Under the pieces are notes generated by a model. The model saw only the letters and a list, made by a program, of their open reading frames with translations, did not search any database and was not told where the DNA came from. Shown one piece after another: positions 1-6,017 of a DNA stretch of 6,036 nt; the stretch's first letter is position 1; every line of letters starts with the position of its first letter. Source of the DNA: Methanosarcinales archaeon (GTDB lineage Archaea > Halobacteriota > Methanosarcinia > Methanosarcinales > Methanogasteraceae); the NCBI GenBank assembly GCA_030666765.1, contig DAOUXE010000079.1, positions 1-6,036 of the forward strand, given 5' to 3'. Position numbers and translations under genes: made by a program.

Positions 1-31
1 AAAAAAAAATCATGTCAGAAAACACTAAAAA
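1..31 (-). terminator. Possible oligo-T transcription terminator after adk
   Basis: Read on the minus strand, the 52 bases after the adk stop contain a T5 run (27-31) and then a T9 run (1-9) at the window edge. Archaeal RNA polymerase commonly ends transcription at oligo-T tracts without needing a hairpin, so these could end the rps3ae-rpl15-secY-adk transcript. In many Euryarchaeota adk is followed by a DUF106 membrane protein gene. An ATG at 13-11 followed by ATT-TTT-TTT could equally be the start of such a gene (M-I-F-F...), but it has no ribosome binding site and the window ends there. An ATG overlapping the adk stop (53-51) opens a frame that closes after 12 codons. Confidence 0.3.
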
Positions 32-52
32 GTCTCTGCCAGGGGTGCCGCA

Positions 53-688
53 TTATCGGACGTGTGCGTAGATCTCGCCTGAGATCTCTTTGATGCTTCC
101 GCCCCCATCAATCGTCGTAAGTAGACCCAGATTCTTATAATAATCGATAAGCGGCTGTGTCGCTCTTTTATACACCATGAGGCGTTTTCGAACAGATTCC
201 TCTGTATCGTCATCGCGCTGGTACAGTGCCCCGCCGCACAGGTCGCATACCCCGCTCACCTTCGGCGGATTAAACGTCAACTGGTATGTAGCCCCGCATT
301 CACATACACGGCGTGCCGATAGGCGGGTGATCAACCGGCCGTCCGGCACATCGATGTTGATCACAAGATCGATTCGCATGTCAAGCCCCGAAAGAATGTG
401 GTTGAGCGCATCTGCCTGCGGGATCGTTCTCGGATAGCCATCGAGGATGCAGCCTGATCTACAGTCTGGCTTTGCGAGCCGATCTTCAACGATCGCAATC
501 AGTACCGAGTCAGGGACGAGTTCGCCCCTGTTCATATATTCGGAAGCACGATTGCCGAGTTCTGTTTCTTTTGCTGCCCGCAGGATGTCGCCTGTGGAGA
601 TATGCGGGACACTGATCCGCTCTGCAAGCAACTTTGCCTGCGTGCCTTTTCCGGACCCGGGCGGTCCAAGGAGTATAATATTTGTCAT
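53..688 (-). CDS. adk: Adenylate kinase, bacterial-type with zinc-binding LID
   Basis: Cytosolic enzyme that interconverts ATP + AMP and 2 ADP; 211 residues, normal for the long-LID form. The P-loop GPPGSGKGT is at residues 8-16. The AMP-binding segment follows (STGDILRA 31-38, RGELVPD 54-60), then the DGYPRT motif at 83-88. The LID spans about 124-162 with four cysteines (129, 131, 148, 151) that should hold zinc, followed by the R-rich segment RKRLMVYKRAT (167-177). The first cysteine pair is spaced CxC, where the Bacillus-type LID has CxxC. ATG at 688 overlaps the secY stop as ATGA, implying translational coupling; GGAGG lies 3 bases upstream, inside the secY end. The secY-adk order is standard for archaeal spc operon tails, although this Adk family is the bacterial one rather than the Methanococcus/Sulfolobus archaeal family. 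Identification is secure. Confidence 0.97.
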   Translation of the reverse strand: MTNIILLGPPGSGKGTQAKLLAERISVPHISTGDILRAAKETELGNRASEYMNRGELVPDSVLIAIVEDRLAKPDCRSGCILDGYPRTIPQADALNHILSGLDMRIDLVINIDVPDGRLITRLSARRVCECGATYQLTFNPPKVSGVCDLCGGALYQRDDDTEESVRKRLMVYKRATQPLIDYYKNLGLLTTIDGGGSIKEISGEIYAHVR

Positions 689-2154
689 GCGCCTCCGAAG
701 AACTGCCGCATCATCGGATGCATCTCCATCATCTGCTCGGATGCGAGATCCTCGTACAAGCGGTAGACGATGCTCACTGTGAGTAGAAGTCCGGTACCGC
801 CTGCACCGCCGACCGTTCCCAGCATCGATGCTACGAGCGTAAGCGCGCCGATCAGTGCACCGCCGATGATCGTTACTTTTGGCACGTACCGTTCCATGAC
901 CCGCTCGATGCTCTGTGGACTCCGTCTGAACCCAGGGATCTGCATTCCGGACTGGAACACATTCTGCGCCACGTTCTTTGCACCCATGCCTGTAGTCTCG
1001 ATCCAGAAGAGCGCAAAGATAATGCCGCCAACGATCAACATCGCGGCATCACAGAGTACATGGAGTATGATCTGCCACATTTCCGGTGACGCCATTGCAA
1101 GTTCCGGCGACGAATACTTCATAGCGACAAGCGACGGAATCCAGTCATGCGGACTATGGATCGGTGAGAGGTAGTACATGATCCCATCAAGCGGTGTACT
1201 TCCGCTGAATTTTCCGAGTATCGTAATCCCTTTACTAGATAGCAGCATCCCGATCATCTGGATGTTTGCCTGAAGCGCCCGCACAAGGATCATCGGAAGC
1301 ACGCTTGCATATATGAGTTTTATCGGAAATCTCCCCCTTGCACCGCGAACCGCGCTGTGCGCAAGCGGGATCTCTATCCTGGTACTCTCCACAAAGACGA
1401 CAAAGAGGAATATGGCGATGGTTGTGACCAACGCAAGGATCCCTGTGTCGACCAGGAGATGGATCAAGCCTGTTGGCAGGGTGGTCTGTGCAAAATACAC
1501 CCACCGTGGAAGCAACCCGATCGGAATGTTTCCACCCATCTCCGGTATCCAGCTGAACAGCCCTGTGATGATCTGCTGAGAGACACCGGCAACGATGAAG
1601 AGTCCCACACCTGATCCGATGCCCCACTTGGATACGATCTCGTCCATGAACAGGATCAGGACTCCGCCGACACATATCTGGAATAAGAGCAGGAGCACAA
1701 TTGTAGACGGATCGACGCCAAGATCCGCCGCAACGCTGGTCGAAGGCTGGATATATCCGCCAAGCACCTGCGGAAGCGCCTCGAATATGATCATCACAAA
1801 GACGAGCAGCTTCTGTGCACCCTGGAATAATGCCTGATCATGCGGATCAGACATATCCAGATTTATGACCTTTGCACCAACAAGCAGTTGTAGGATGATC
1901 GAGCCCGTGACGATCGGGCCGATCCCGAGAAGCATCAGTGTCCCGCCCTGTCCCGCAAAGAACGCACGGTACATGTGGAACATATCGGTCGATTCAGGTG
2001 ACATGCCAAAAAGAGGGACGTTTGAGAGCGCGAAATACAAGGCGAGAATGCCTGCAGTCCATGCAAGCTTCTTCTTGAGATGCACGTGCCCCTCGGGACT
2101 TGCGACCGCAGGCAATTTGGCAAGGATCGGTTCGAGAGCTTCTCTGAAACTCAT
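685..2154 (-). CDS. secY: Preprotein translocase subunit SecY (Sec61 alpha)
   Basis: Pore-forming subunit of the Sec translocon in the cell membrane, working with SecE and Sec61-beta to move or insert nascent proteins. 489 residues, within the archaeal range. Ten membrane segments can be traced (roughly 30-48, 72-93, 115-135, 152-172, 180-203, 235-256, 281-305, 362-385, 425-446, 449-467). The plug region follows TM1 (NVPLFGMSPE from 45). The conserved GIGSGVGLFIVAGVSQQII lies at 178-196. The long cytoplasmic loop 256-279 contains ESTRIEIPLAH and basic residues, and the loop before TM9 (FRRSPQSIERVMERYVP, 409-425) carries the arginines that contact the ribosome or partners in this family. The ATG start has GGTG 5 bases upstream. 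It lies 23 bases after rpl15 and overlaps adk by 4 bases, so the three are almost certainly cotranscribed. It is the last recognisable Sec gene here; secE is not in the window. Confidence 0.97.
   Translation of the reverse strand: MSFREALEPILAKLPAVASPEGHVHLKKKLAWTAGILALYFALSNVPLFGMSPESTDMFHMYRAFFAGQGGTLMLLGIGPIVTGSIILQLLVGAKVINLDMSDPHDQALFQGAQKLLVFVMIIFEALPQVLGGYIQPSTSVAADLGVDPSTIVLLLLFQICVGGVLILFMDEIVSKWGIGSGVGLFIVAGVSQQIITGLFSWIPEMGGNIPIGLLPRWVYFAQTTLPTGLIHLLVDTGILALVTTIAIFLFVVFVESTRIEIPLAHSAVRGARGRFPIKLIYASVLPMILVRALQANIQMIGMLLSSKGITILGKFSGSTPLDGIMYYLSPIHSPHDWIPSLVAMKYSSPELAMASPEMWQIILHVLCDAAMLIVGGIIFALFWIETTGMGAKNVAQNVFQSGMQIPGFRRSPQSIERVMERYVPKVTIIGGALIGALTLVASMLGTVGGAGGTGLLLTVSIVYRLYEDLASEQMMEMHPMMRQFFGGA
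692..696 (-). promoter_or_regulatory. Ribosome binding site of adk inside secY
   Basis: GGAGG on the minus strand, embedded in the last codons of secY, 3 bases before the adk ATG. The spacing is short, but the ATGA stop/start overlap means ribosomes finishing SecY can restart directly, so the site probably supports coupled re-initiation. Confidence 0.55.
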
Positions 2155-2161
2155 TGCAACA

Positions 2162-2183
2162 CCACTTAACCACTTAATTAAGT
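2162..2183 (-). repeat. 8-bp tandem repeat and 12-bp palindrome before secY
   Basis: The short rpl15-secY gap contains CCACTTAA twice in tandem (2162-2169, 2170-2177), overlapping the perfect palindrome ACTTAATTAAGT (2172-2183), which covers the rpl15 stop codon. On the coding strand this reads TTAAGTGG twice, and the second copy runs into the GGTG ribosome binding site of secY. Seen directly; function is unknown. Confidence 0.6.
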
Positions 2184-2597
2184 ATAAATCACTGTTCCGC
2201 CTGCGTTCTCGATCTTTGTGATCGCGTTTTTGGAGAACGTTGATGCGGATACTGCCAGTGCCCGGGTTACCCTGCCGGTGCCAAGAACCTTGTCAATACC
2301 GAGTATGCCAACATTTATATGTACCGCGCCATCCCTCTCTTCGGCAAACCCTGCGTGCAGCAGTTGGGGTATCCTTGAATCGAGTTCGCACACGTTGATG
2401 GTGTTTGTGCTGGCAATAATTTTTTGAGGGCGTGTGAACCCATGCTTTCCATACGTATATCCGCGCAGCAGTGCCCGCGTCGCGTGGTGCTTGCCTGCGC
2501 CACACTTACCGCGTCCGCCCCGATTTCCTGCACCTCGCCGATTCTTGTGAGTGCCTCCGCCACATGTACGGGATCCTCGAAATTTCTTTATATTCAT
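2178..2597 (-). CDS. rpl15: 50S ribosomal protein L15 (uL15), archaeal type
   Basis: Large-subunit ribosomal protein, counterpart of bacterial L15 and eukaryotic L27a; 139 residues, normal for archaea. The N-terminus is the glycine/arginine-rich rRNA-binding extension typical of the family ([20 protein letters not shown] from residue 6, then [13 protein letters not shown]). The globular part follows with the nucleic-acid-binding loop (GKHGFTRPQ 50-58) and the C-terminal fold ([18 protein letters not shown] 93-110, [19 protein letters not shown] 116-134). ATG at 2597 is preceded by GAGGT 9 bases upstream. The gene heads the conserved rpl15-secY-adk tail of the spc operon. The usual upstream neighbours L30 and S5 are absent; a 95-base gap separates it from rps3ae, which could carry its own promoter. 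Confidence 0.96.
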   Translation of the reverse strand: MNIKKFRGSRTCGGGTHKNRRGAGNRGGRGKCGAGKHHATRALLRGYTYGKHGFTRPQKIIASTNTINVCELDSRIPQLLHAGFAEERDGAVHINVGILGIDKVLGTGRVTRALAVSASTFSKNAITKIENAGGTVIYT

Positions 2598-2638
2598 CCT
2601 TGCTTAACCTCTGTATGTATCTAAGATGTGCGCAACAG

Positions 2639-2650
2639 TAATAAATTTAT
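2639..2650 (-). promoter_or_regulatory. Possible TATA box for rpl15-secY-adk
   Basis: Read on the minus strand the 95-base rps3ae-rpl15 gap contains ATAAATTTATTA, centred about 48 bases before the rpl15 ATG. A start site about 25 bases downstream would leave a leader of roughly 20 bases that still includes the GAGGT ribosome binding site. No clear purine-rich BRE is seen upstream, so read-through from rps3ae is an alternative. The rest of the gap has only a 22-codon frame with no homology I recognise. Confidence 0.35.
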
Positions 2651-2692
2651 GCAGATGTTTGTATTAAACCTGTTTCTGAGATTCCGCATCCA

Positions 2693-3283
2693 TCACTTCC
2701 CTACGGGAGTTCCGGTAATCTCTGTTTTCAGAATTTCAACCCTGCGCATCGGATATATGGTTTTTATACTGCGGTAAACCTTTGCGGAAAGCTTTCCATT
2801 CACGACCTCTTCGATTAACTTCTCGAAATCAAGTTTCCTTGCGCGATCATGGATAAGTTCTTCCACCTTCTTGCGTACCGCCTCGATCTGGCTTGTTTTT
2901 GCACGGTGCGTCGTGAAACAGGTTGGCTTTATCCGCATCCGGTACCCATCCTTCGTATATATTTCCAGATTTGCATCGATGCGTGACGTCTGGCGCTTGA
3001 TCAGTGATCCGATGTAATCATTAGTCATCTGATGCCCGGTGAATGATGTGCCTGCCGCGTCTCCGCTCACATCAGTGATCTTGAAATGTAGTTTGGTGTT
3101 CTGTTTCGAGAAATCCTTAACCATATCGCCGACCGTGACACTAACCGTCCGCCCGATCAGCTTCTCTGGCGCATCTGCAAACGTCTCACATATAACCGAC
3201 CTACCAAACATCTCAGGAGCTACGACCTGGTACCAGTTCTTTGTCTTCCAGCGATCGGTTTTTCTTACCGTTTTTCTTGCCAA
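2693..3283 (-). CDS. rps3ae: 30S ribosomal protein S3Ae (eS1)
   Basis: Small-subunit ribosomal protein found only in archaea and eukaryotes (eS1/S3A); 196 residues, the expected archaeal length. Recognisable blocks are the basic N-terminus with KNWYQVVAPEMFG (15-27), GRTVSVTVGDMVKDFSKQ (44-61) followed by KLHFKITDV, the GHQMTNDYIGSLIKRQTSRI segment (83-102), the central CFTTHRAKTSQI (122-133), and the C-terminal KVYRSIKTIYPMRRVEILKT (168-187). The start is TTG at 3283. It is chosen because a perfect GGAGG lies 7 bases upstream, the product begins MARKT as expected, and no ATG or GTG occurs in frame before the upstream stop at 3323. It lies 95 bases upstream of rpl15 on the same strand and is divergent from the antiporter gene. 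In most archaea rps3ae is not part of the spc operon, so this placement is unusual. Confidence 0.95.
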   Translation of the reverse strand: MARKTVRKTDRWKTKNWYQVVAPEMFGRSVICETFADAPEKLIGRTVSVTVGDMVKDFSKQNTKLHFKITDVSGDAAGTSFTGHQMTNDYIGSLIKRQTSRIDANLEIYTKDGYRMRIKPTCFTTHRAKTSQIEAVRKKVEELIHDRARKLDFEKLIEEVVNGKLSAKVYRSIKTIYPMRRVEILKTEITGTPVGK

Positions 3284-3290
3284 TGTTTTT

Positions 3291-3295
3291 CCTCC
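3291..3295 (-). promoter_or_regulatory. Ribosome binding site fixing the TTG start of rps3ae
   Basis: GGAGG followed by AAAAACA and then TTG on the minus strand. This strong match at 7-base spacing is what identifies the non-ATG start. Confidence 0.8.
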
Positions 3296-3320
3296 GAATG
3301 ATGTTATGTTGCTACTTTGG

Positions 3321-3330
3321 GATTATAAAG
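3321..3330 (-). promoter_or_regulatory. TATA box of rps3ae
   Basis: CTTTATAATC on the minus strand, centred about 43 bases before the TTG start. A start site about 25 bases downstream falls near 3300, just upstream of the GGAGG site, giving a short leader of about 17 bases. This arrangement is typical of archaeal promoters. The same AT core is almost symmetrical and may also serve the divergent antiporter gene. Confidence 0.5.
3323..3330 (+). promoter_or_regulatory. Possible TATA box of the antiporter gene
   Basis: TTATAAAG on the plus strand, centred about 34 bases before the ATG at 3360. A start site about 25 bases downstream would lie within 10 bases of the ATG, so the mRNA would be leaderless or nearly so. 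This agrees with the absence of any Shine-Dalgarno sequence before 3360. Confidence 0.4.
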
Positions 3331-3359
3331 ATTATGTACTATGAAACCAATTCGATCTT

Positions 3360-4283
3360 ATGTTGATGGAATTGCTGACCCTTATATTGTCCGCCGTTTT
3401 TCTGGCGTATTCGAGCGACTGGTTCACTGGCGGCGCATCGAGACTCGCAAAGGCAGTGGGGGTGTCAGAGTTCCTTATCGGGGTGACTGTGCTGGCGATA
3501 GGAACCTCGCTTCCTGAGATCGTCGTATCCGTGTACTCTGCAATCACAGGTAATCCTGAGCTTGCCGCCGGAAACGTAGTCGGAAGCAACATCACCAACA
3601 TCGCTCTGGTGCTTGGCGCGGCATGTATAGTCAGCCCCATAATCATCGATCGTAGTATTTACCGTGATGTGAAGATCCATGTCCTGATACTTGCAATAGT
3701 ATCGTGCTACTTCTTATACGCGGGCAGGCTTACATGGCTGGCGGGGCTGCTGCTGGCCATGGTGTACGGGTGGTATATCCTGGACGGCTACGTCAGACAC
3801 CGGTCGACACACCCGGTCCCTGAGATTGGTGATAACAGGAAGGATCTTGTGCGGCCTCTCGGGCAGGCCATCGCAGGGGGTCTTGGCGTGTTCGTGGCAT
3901 GTAATTTCCTGGTGGATTCTGCCGTCGGTATTGCATCAGAACTGGGAATCTCCACAACGGTCATCGGACTGACGCTGGTAGCACTCGGCACGTCGCTTCC
4001 CGAACTTGCGGTATCGATCACAGCCGCCCGGAAGCGGTGGGGTATGATGGTTCTTGGAAATGTTATTGGAAGCAACATCGCAAACATCCTGCTCGCTCTT
4101 GGGCTCGGCGCGGTATTCCGCACCATTCCGCTGGCAGACGCAATCGTGGACAACGTCGTCCTGATGGTCTTCCTGGCGATGGCTATGGTGGTCTTCGTGA
4201 GATATCGCGGGGTACTTGACAGGAGGGTTGGCATCCTGTTTATCATGGTCTACGTGACATTCATTGCGATGATATTTATGTAA
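3360..4283 (+). CDS. Na+/Ca2+ exchanger family antiporter (CaCA, YrbG-like)
   Basis: Membrane antiporter of the cation/Ca2+ exchanger superfamily, expected to export Ca2+ against Na+ (or H+) influx. 307 residues, the usual length for prokaryotic members, with about ten membrane segments in two inverted halves joined by a hydrophilic loop (about 142-165). Both alpha repeats are intact. Alpha-1 has GTSLPEIVVS (48-57, E53) then GNVVGSNITNI (71-81); alpha-2 has GTSLPELAVS (210-219, E215) then GNVIGSNIANI (233-243). The two glutamates and flanking T/S/N residues form the ion sites in the Methanocaldococcus NCX structure. N242 stands where, from memory, that protein and K+-dependent exchangers have aspartate. 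The ATG at 3360 has no ribosome binding site; an alternative ATG lies two codons in (3366). It stands alone, divergent from rps3ae and convergent with cdhD. Exact ion specificity cannot be read from sequence. Confidence 0.92.
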   Translation: MLMELLTLILSAVFLAYSSDWFTGGASRLAKAVGVSEFLIGVTVLAIGTSLPEIVVSVYSAITGNPELAAGNVVGSNITNIALVLGAACIVSPIIIDRSIYRDVKIHVLILAIVSCYFLYAGRLTWLAGLLLAMVYGWYILDGYVRHRSTHPVPEIGDNRKDLVRPLGQAIAGGLGVFVACNFLVDSAVGIASELGISTTVIGLTLVALGTSLPELAVSITAARKRWGMMVLGNVIGSNIANILLALGLGAVFRTIPLADAIVDNVVLMVFLAMAMVVFVRYRGVLDRRVGILFIMVYVTFIAMIFM

Positions 4284-4310
4284 GCGGCGCTTTGCTTCGG
4301 AGCGGTTGAG

Positions 4311-4328
4311 AACGATGCTTGCATCGTT
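4311..4328. repeat. Perfect hairpin in the convergent intergenic gap
   Basis: AACGATGC-TT-GCATCGTT, an 8-bp perfect inverted repeat with a 2-base centre, 28 bases after the antiporter stop and 65 bases beyond the cdhD stop. It is symmetric, so it would form on either transcript. No T-run follows on either strand, so it is not a classic intrinsic terminator; it could stabilise mRNA ends or be a protein-binding site. The rest of the 109-base gap (4284-4392) shows no gene. Confidence 0.6.
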
Positions 4329-4392
4329 GATCGTCTGCCTGCTGGAGAAGAACAAGGGACACAACCATCATGCTTGCGCGGAAGTTTCACCC

Positions 4393-5706
4393 CTAAATCA
4401 TCATGCCAACCCAGTCGGGTGCGTCCACAGTAGTATCCATGTCGCCATCGCCACCGCGCAACATGCCGGTCACCGACTTTAGTACCTGAACCGATGTCGG
4501 ATGCATCATCATAAAGAGATCGACACCAGCAAGCGCAAGCGCTAACCCTGTCGTTATCTCCCATATCGGCCCCCTATATTCGCGGGGTCCCCAGTCCGAA
4601 TCCTCCTTAAGCGGCGAGACTGCCATCCATGACTCTCTCGCGCCCCATGCATTTGTAGTTCCTGATGACATTGGGAAGTTCAGTTCCTGGTCGCCGATTA
4701 ACCCTGCGAGCCGGATGCGCTCGATGTTCGAGTACGCGTAATCAAGACCATAGCCAAGCGCCGCGGTTGTCGGATCCATCACGATGTCGCAACGCTCGAT
4801 GTTGCACTGTTTCATCAGTTTGCGGTTGAGTTCCTTCTGCGCATTGATCTCGAGTTGCGTCCACGAGAGGATTGCGTGACCGTACTCCTTTGCCGCTGCT
4901 GCGATCCGCTGGTAGTCCATATTCAGGTTTGCAGACGCGATCAGGCACCGCTCGCCTTCGGCAGCCTCCGCAGCCTTCTCAAGAACCTCGGGATCCTTGT
5001 CCGGATTACCTGAGCCCCCGATGATAAGCGGGACATCGACCGCCTGTAAGACATCCTCGACCACCTTCGCAGCCTCCGATGCAGGCGTGTCCTTGATCGA
5101 CGGATCCGTGCTTATCAGGTGGATCGTGACCATATCCGCGCCGAACTTCGAGACCACCTTCTTTGCCCACTCAGCCGGACTTTCGAGCACATCCTCGTAG
5201 TTCATGCGCACCGCGCGTGCCATTCCAATGGGCATGTCAAAGACATCGATCGAGACATTGTTCGGATGTGGCATCGGCGCATCGAAGTAGAACGGCAGCG
5301 CATGTTCGCCGCCAAGCGTGACTGTCGTTTTGCGTGTGCCGCCGTCAGAGGATGTTGCACCGAGCACAACCTCCTCAATCCCGTGCGTCCACTCAGAGAC
5401 CGGGTCCACGTCAAACGATGCCGGGATCAACTCTTGCGGGATCCGGGACTGTACTTGTGGCGGCAGTGCCATCGGCTGCACGGCAGGCAGCACCTGCCCT
5501 ACCGGACAGCCCATCATACCTGCGACGTTATTTAACCGCGCCGCGAGCTGTGCGATCTCGTATCCCACAGCTTGCACCAGTTCCTGGCTGCCGCCTCCGC
5601 CCTCAAACTCGATCTCGATATCCCCCTCTATCGTAACACCTTTCAGTTCAAGCACATTTTCGAGCATTTTGTTGAGATCGGATAGTGTGATTGTGGTAGT
5701 TGTCAT
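4393..5706 (-). CDS. cdhD: Acetyl-CoA decarbonylase/synthase delta subunit CdhD (small corrinoid/Fe-S protein subunit)
   Basis: Together with CdhE it forms the corrinoid/iron-sulfur protein that carries the methyl group between tetrahydro(methano/sarcina)pterin and the acetyl-CoA-forming CdhC, in the cytosolic ACDS complex. 437 residues, like methanogen CdhD. The N-terminal segment has [19 protein letters not shown] (21-39). A proline-rich linker follows (about 68-95), then a TIM-barrel domain: [20 protein letters not shown] (100-119), the [16 protein letters not shown] strand (189-204), [18 protein letters not shown] (225-242), [20 protein letters not shown] (307-326), and the signature [18 protein letters not shown] (344-361). 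The ATG at 5706 matches the family start and has no ribosome binding site; a TATA-like box about 29 bases upstream suggests a leaderless mRNA. The stop is TAG with TGA two codons later. No other cdh gene flanks it, whereas the usual order is cdhC(-cooC)-cdhD-cdhE. The large open gap upstream and the convergent gene downstream make it look monocistronic. Confidence 0.96.
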   Translation of the reverse strand: MTTTTITLSDLNKMLENVLELKGVTIEGDIEIEFEGGGGSQELVQAVGYEIAQLAARLNNVAGMMGCPVGQVLPAVQPMALPPQVQSRIPQELIPASFDVDPVSEWTHGIEEVVLGATSSDGGTRKTTVTLGGEHALPFYFDAPMPHPNNVSIDVFDMPIGMARAVRMNYEDVLESPAEWAKKVVSKFGADMVTIHLISTDPSIKDTPASEAAKVVEDVLQAVDVPLIIGGSGNPDKDPEVLEKAAEAAEGERCLIASANLNMDYQRIAAAAKEYGHAILSWTQLEINAQKELNRKLMKQCNIERCDIVMDPTTAALGYGLDYAYSNIERIRLAGLIGDQELNFPMSSGTTNAWGARESWMAVSPLKEDSDWGPREYRGPIWEITTGLALALAGVDLFMMMHPTSVQVLKSVTGMLRGGDGDMDTTVDAPDWVGMMI

Positions 5707-5846
5707 GCGGGTTTAGAATGAGATTGCGGGTTTATTAAATGTTGCAGATTGTTGGGTTCGGTATGGGTAGTCAGCTCCACCGGTATTTGGTTAAGGGGGA
5801 ACAAACACCTCCCAAACATAGGCATTCCGGTAACCTTAGGCACTTC
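5703..5846 (-). other. Short open frame before cdhD, possibly a transposase (TnpB) tail fossil
   Basis: A minus-strand frame is open for 47 codons after a TGA at 5849-5847. It begins EVPKVTGMPMFG, includes NQIPVELTTHTEPNN, and ends at a TGA (5705-5703) that overlaps the cdhD ATG. Two in-frame ATGs exist (5825, 5819), neither with a ribosome binding site. The low-complexity P-V-E-L-type tail reminds me of the variable C-terminal extensions after the zinc finger in archaeal IS200/IS605-type TnpB proteins. This is recall, not an alignment. There is no zinc finger or catalytic part, so at most it is a fragment. It could also be chance or part of the cdhD leader. Confidence 0.2.
5731..5740 (-). 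promoter_or_regulatory. TATA-like box close to cdhD
   Basis: ATTTAATAAA on the minus strand, centred about 29 bases before the cdhD ATG. Standard archaeal spacing puts the RNA start at or within a few bases of the ATG, fitting the lack of a Shine-Dalgarno sequence there. An alternative is a promoter further upstream in the AT-rich stretch 5930-6036, giving a long leader like that known for Methanosarcina cdh operons. Confidence 0.4.
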
Positions 5847-5890
5847 TCAGGTCATCTGCATACAGCCGGTAAAAGATGTAAAATTCGTAT

Positions 5891-5918
5891 CCCCCCCAAA
5901 TTAGAGGGTAAATGGGGG
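5891..5918. repeat. C7/G5 inverted pair upstream of cdhD
   Basis: A run of seven C (5891-5897) is followed 16 bases later by five G (5914-5918), so either strand could form a 5-bp all-GC stem with a 16-base loop. A second, weaker pairing exists between the G5 run at 5795-5799 and CCTCCC at 5808-5813. Seen in sequence; a regulatory role is speculation. Confidence 0.4.
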
Positions 5919-6017
5919 TATCATGTACAAATCAATAACTTGTTGTTACGGATTTATGTAAATAATGTTCTAAATTATGTAATAAGTGCTAATTTAAATC
6001 TTAAAAGTATAATAAAA

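Noticed and set aside
1235..1675. Minus-strand 146-codon frame inside secY
   Set aside because: It is an out-of-frame reading of secY with improbable Arg/His/Asp/Cys content and no independent start signal.
2598..2690. 22-codon frame between rps3ae and rpl15
   Set aside because: Too short, with no ribosome binding site of its own or recognisable product; it does not resemble L30.
3788..4364. Minus-strand frames of 142 and 152 codons opposite the antiporter
   Set aside because: Both are antisense shadows of a clear membrane-protein gene, rich in Arg/His/Ser/Thr as expected from reverse reading of codons for hydrophobic residues, with no domain.
5119..5716. Plus-strand frames of 132 and 138 codons opposite cdhD
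   Set aside because: They are shadows of the conserved cdhD frame; their Ser/Pro/Arg/Cys-rich products match no family I know.
5821..5925. Possible tRNA or structured RNA in the gap before cdhD
   Set aside because: No T-loop (GTTCRANNC) and no acceptor stem pairing could be found; only a short C/G-run pairing remains.
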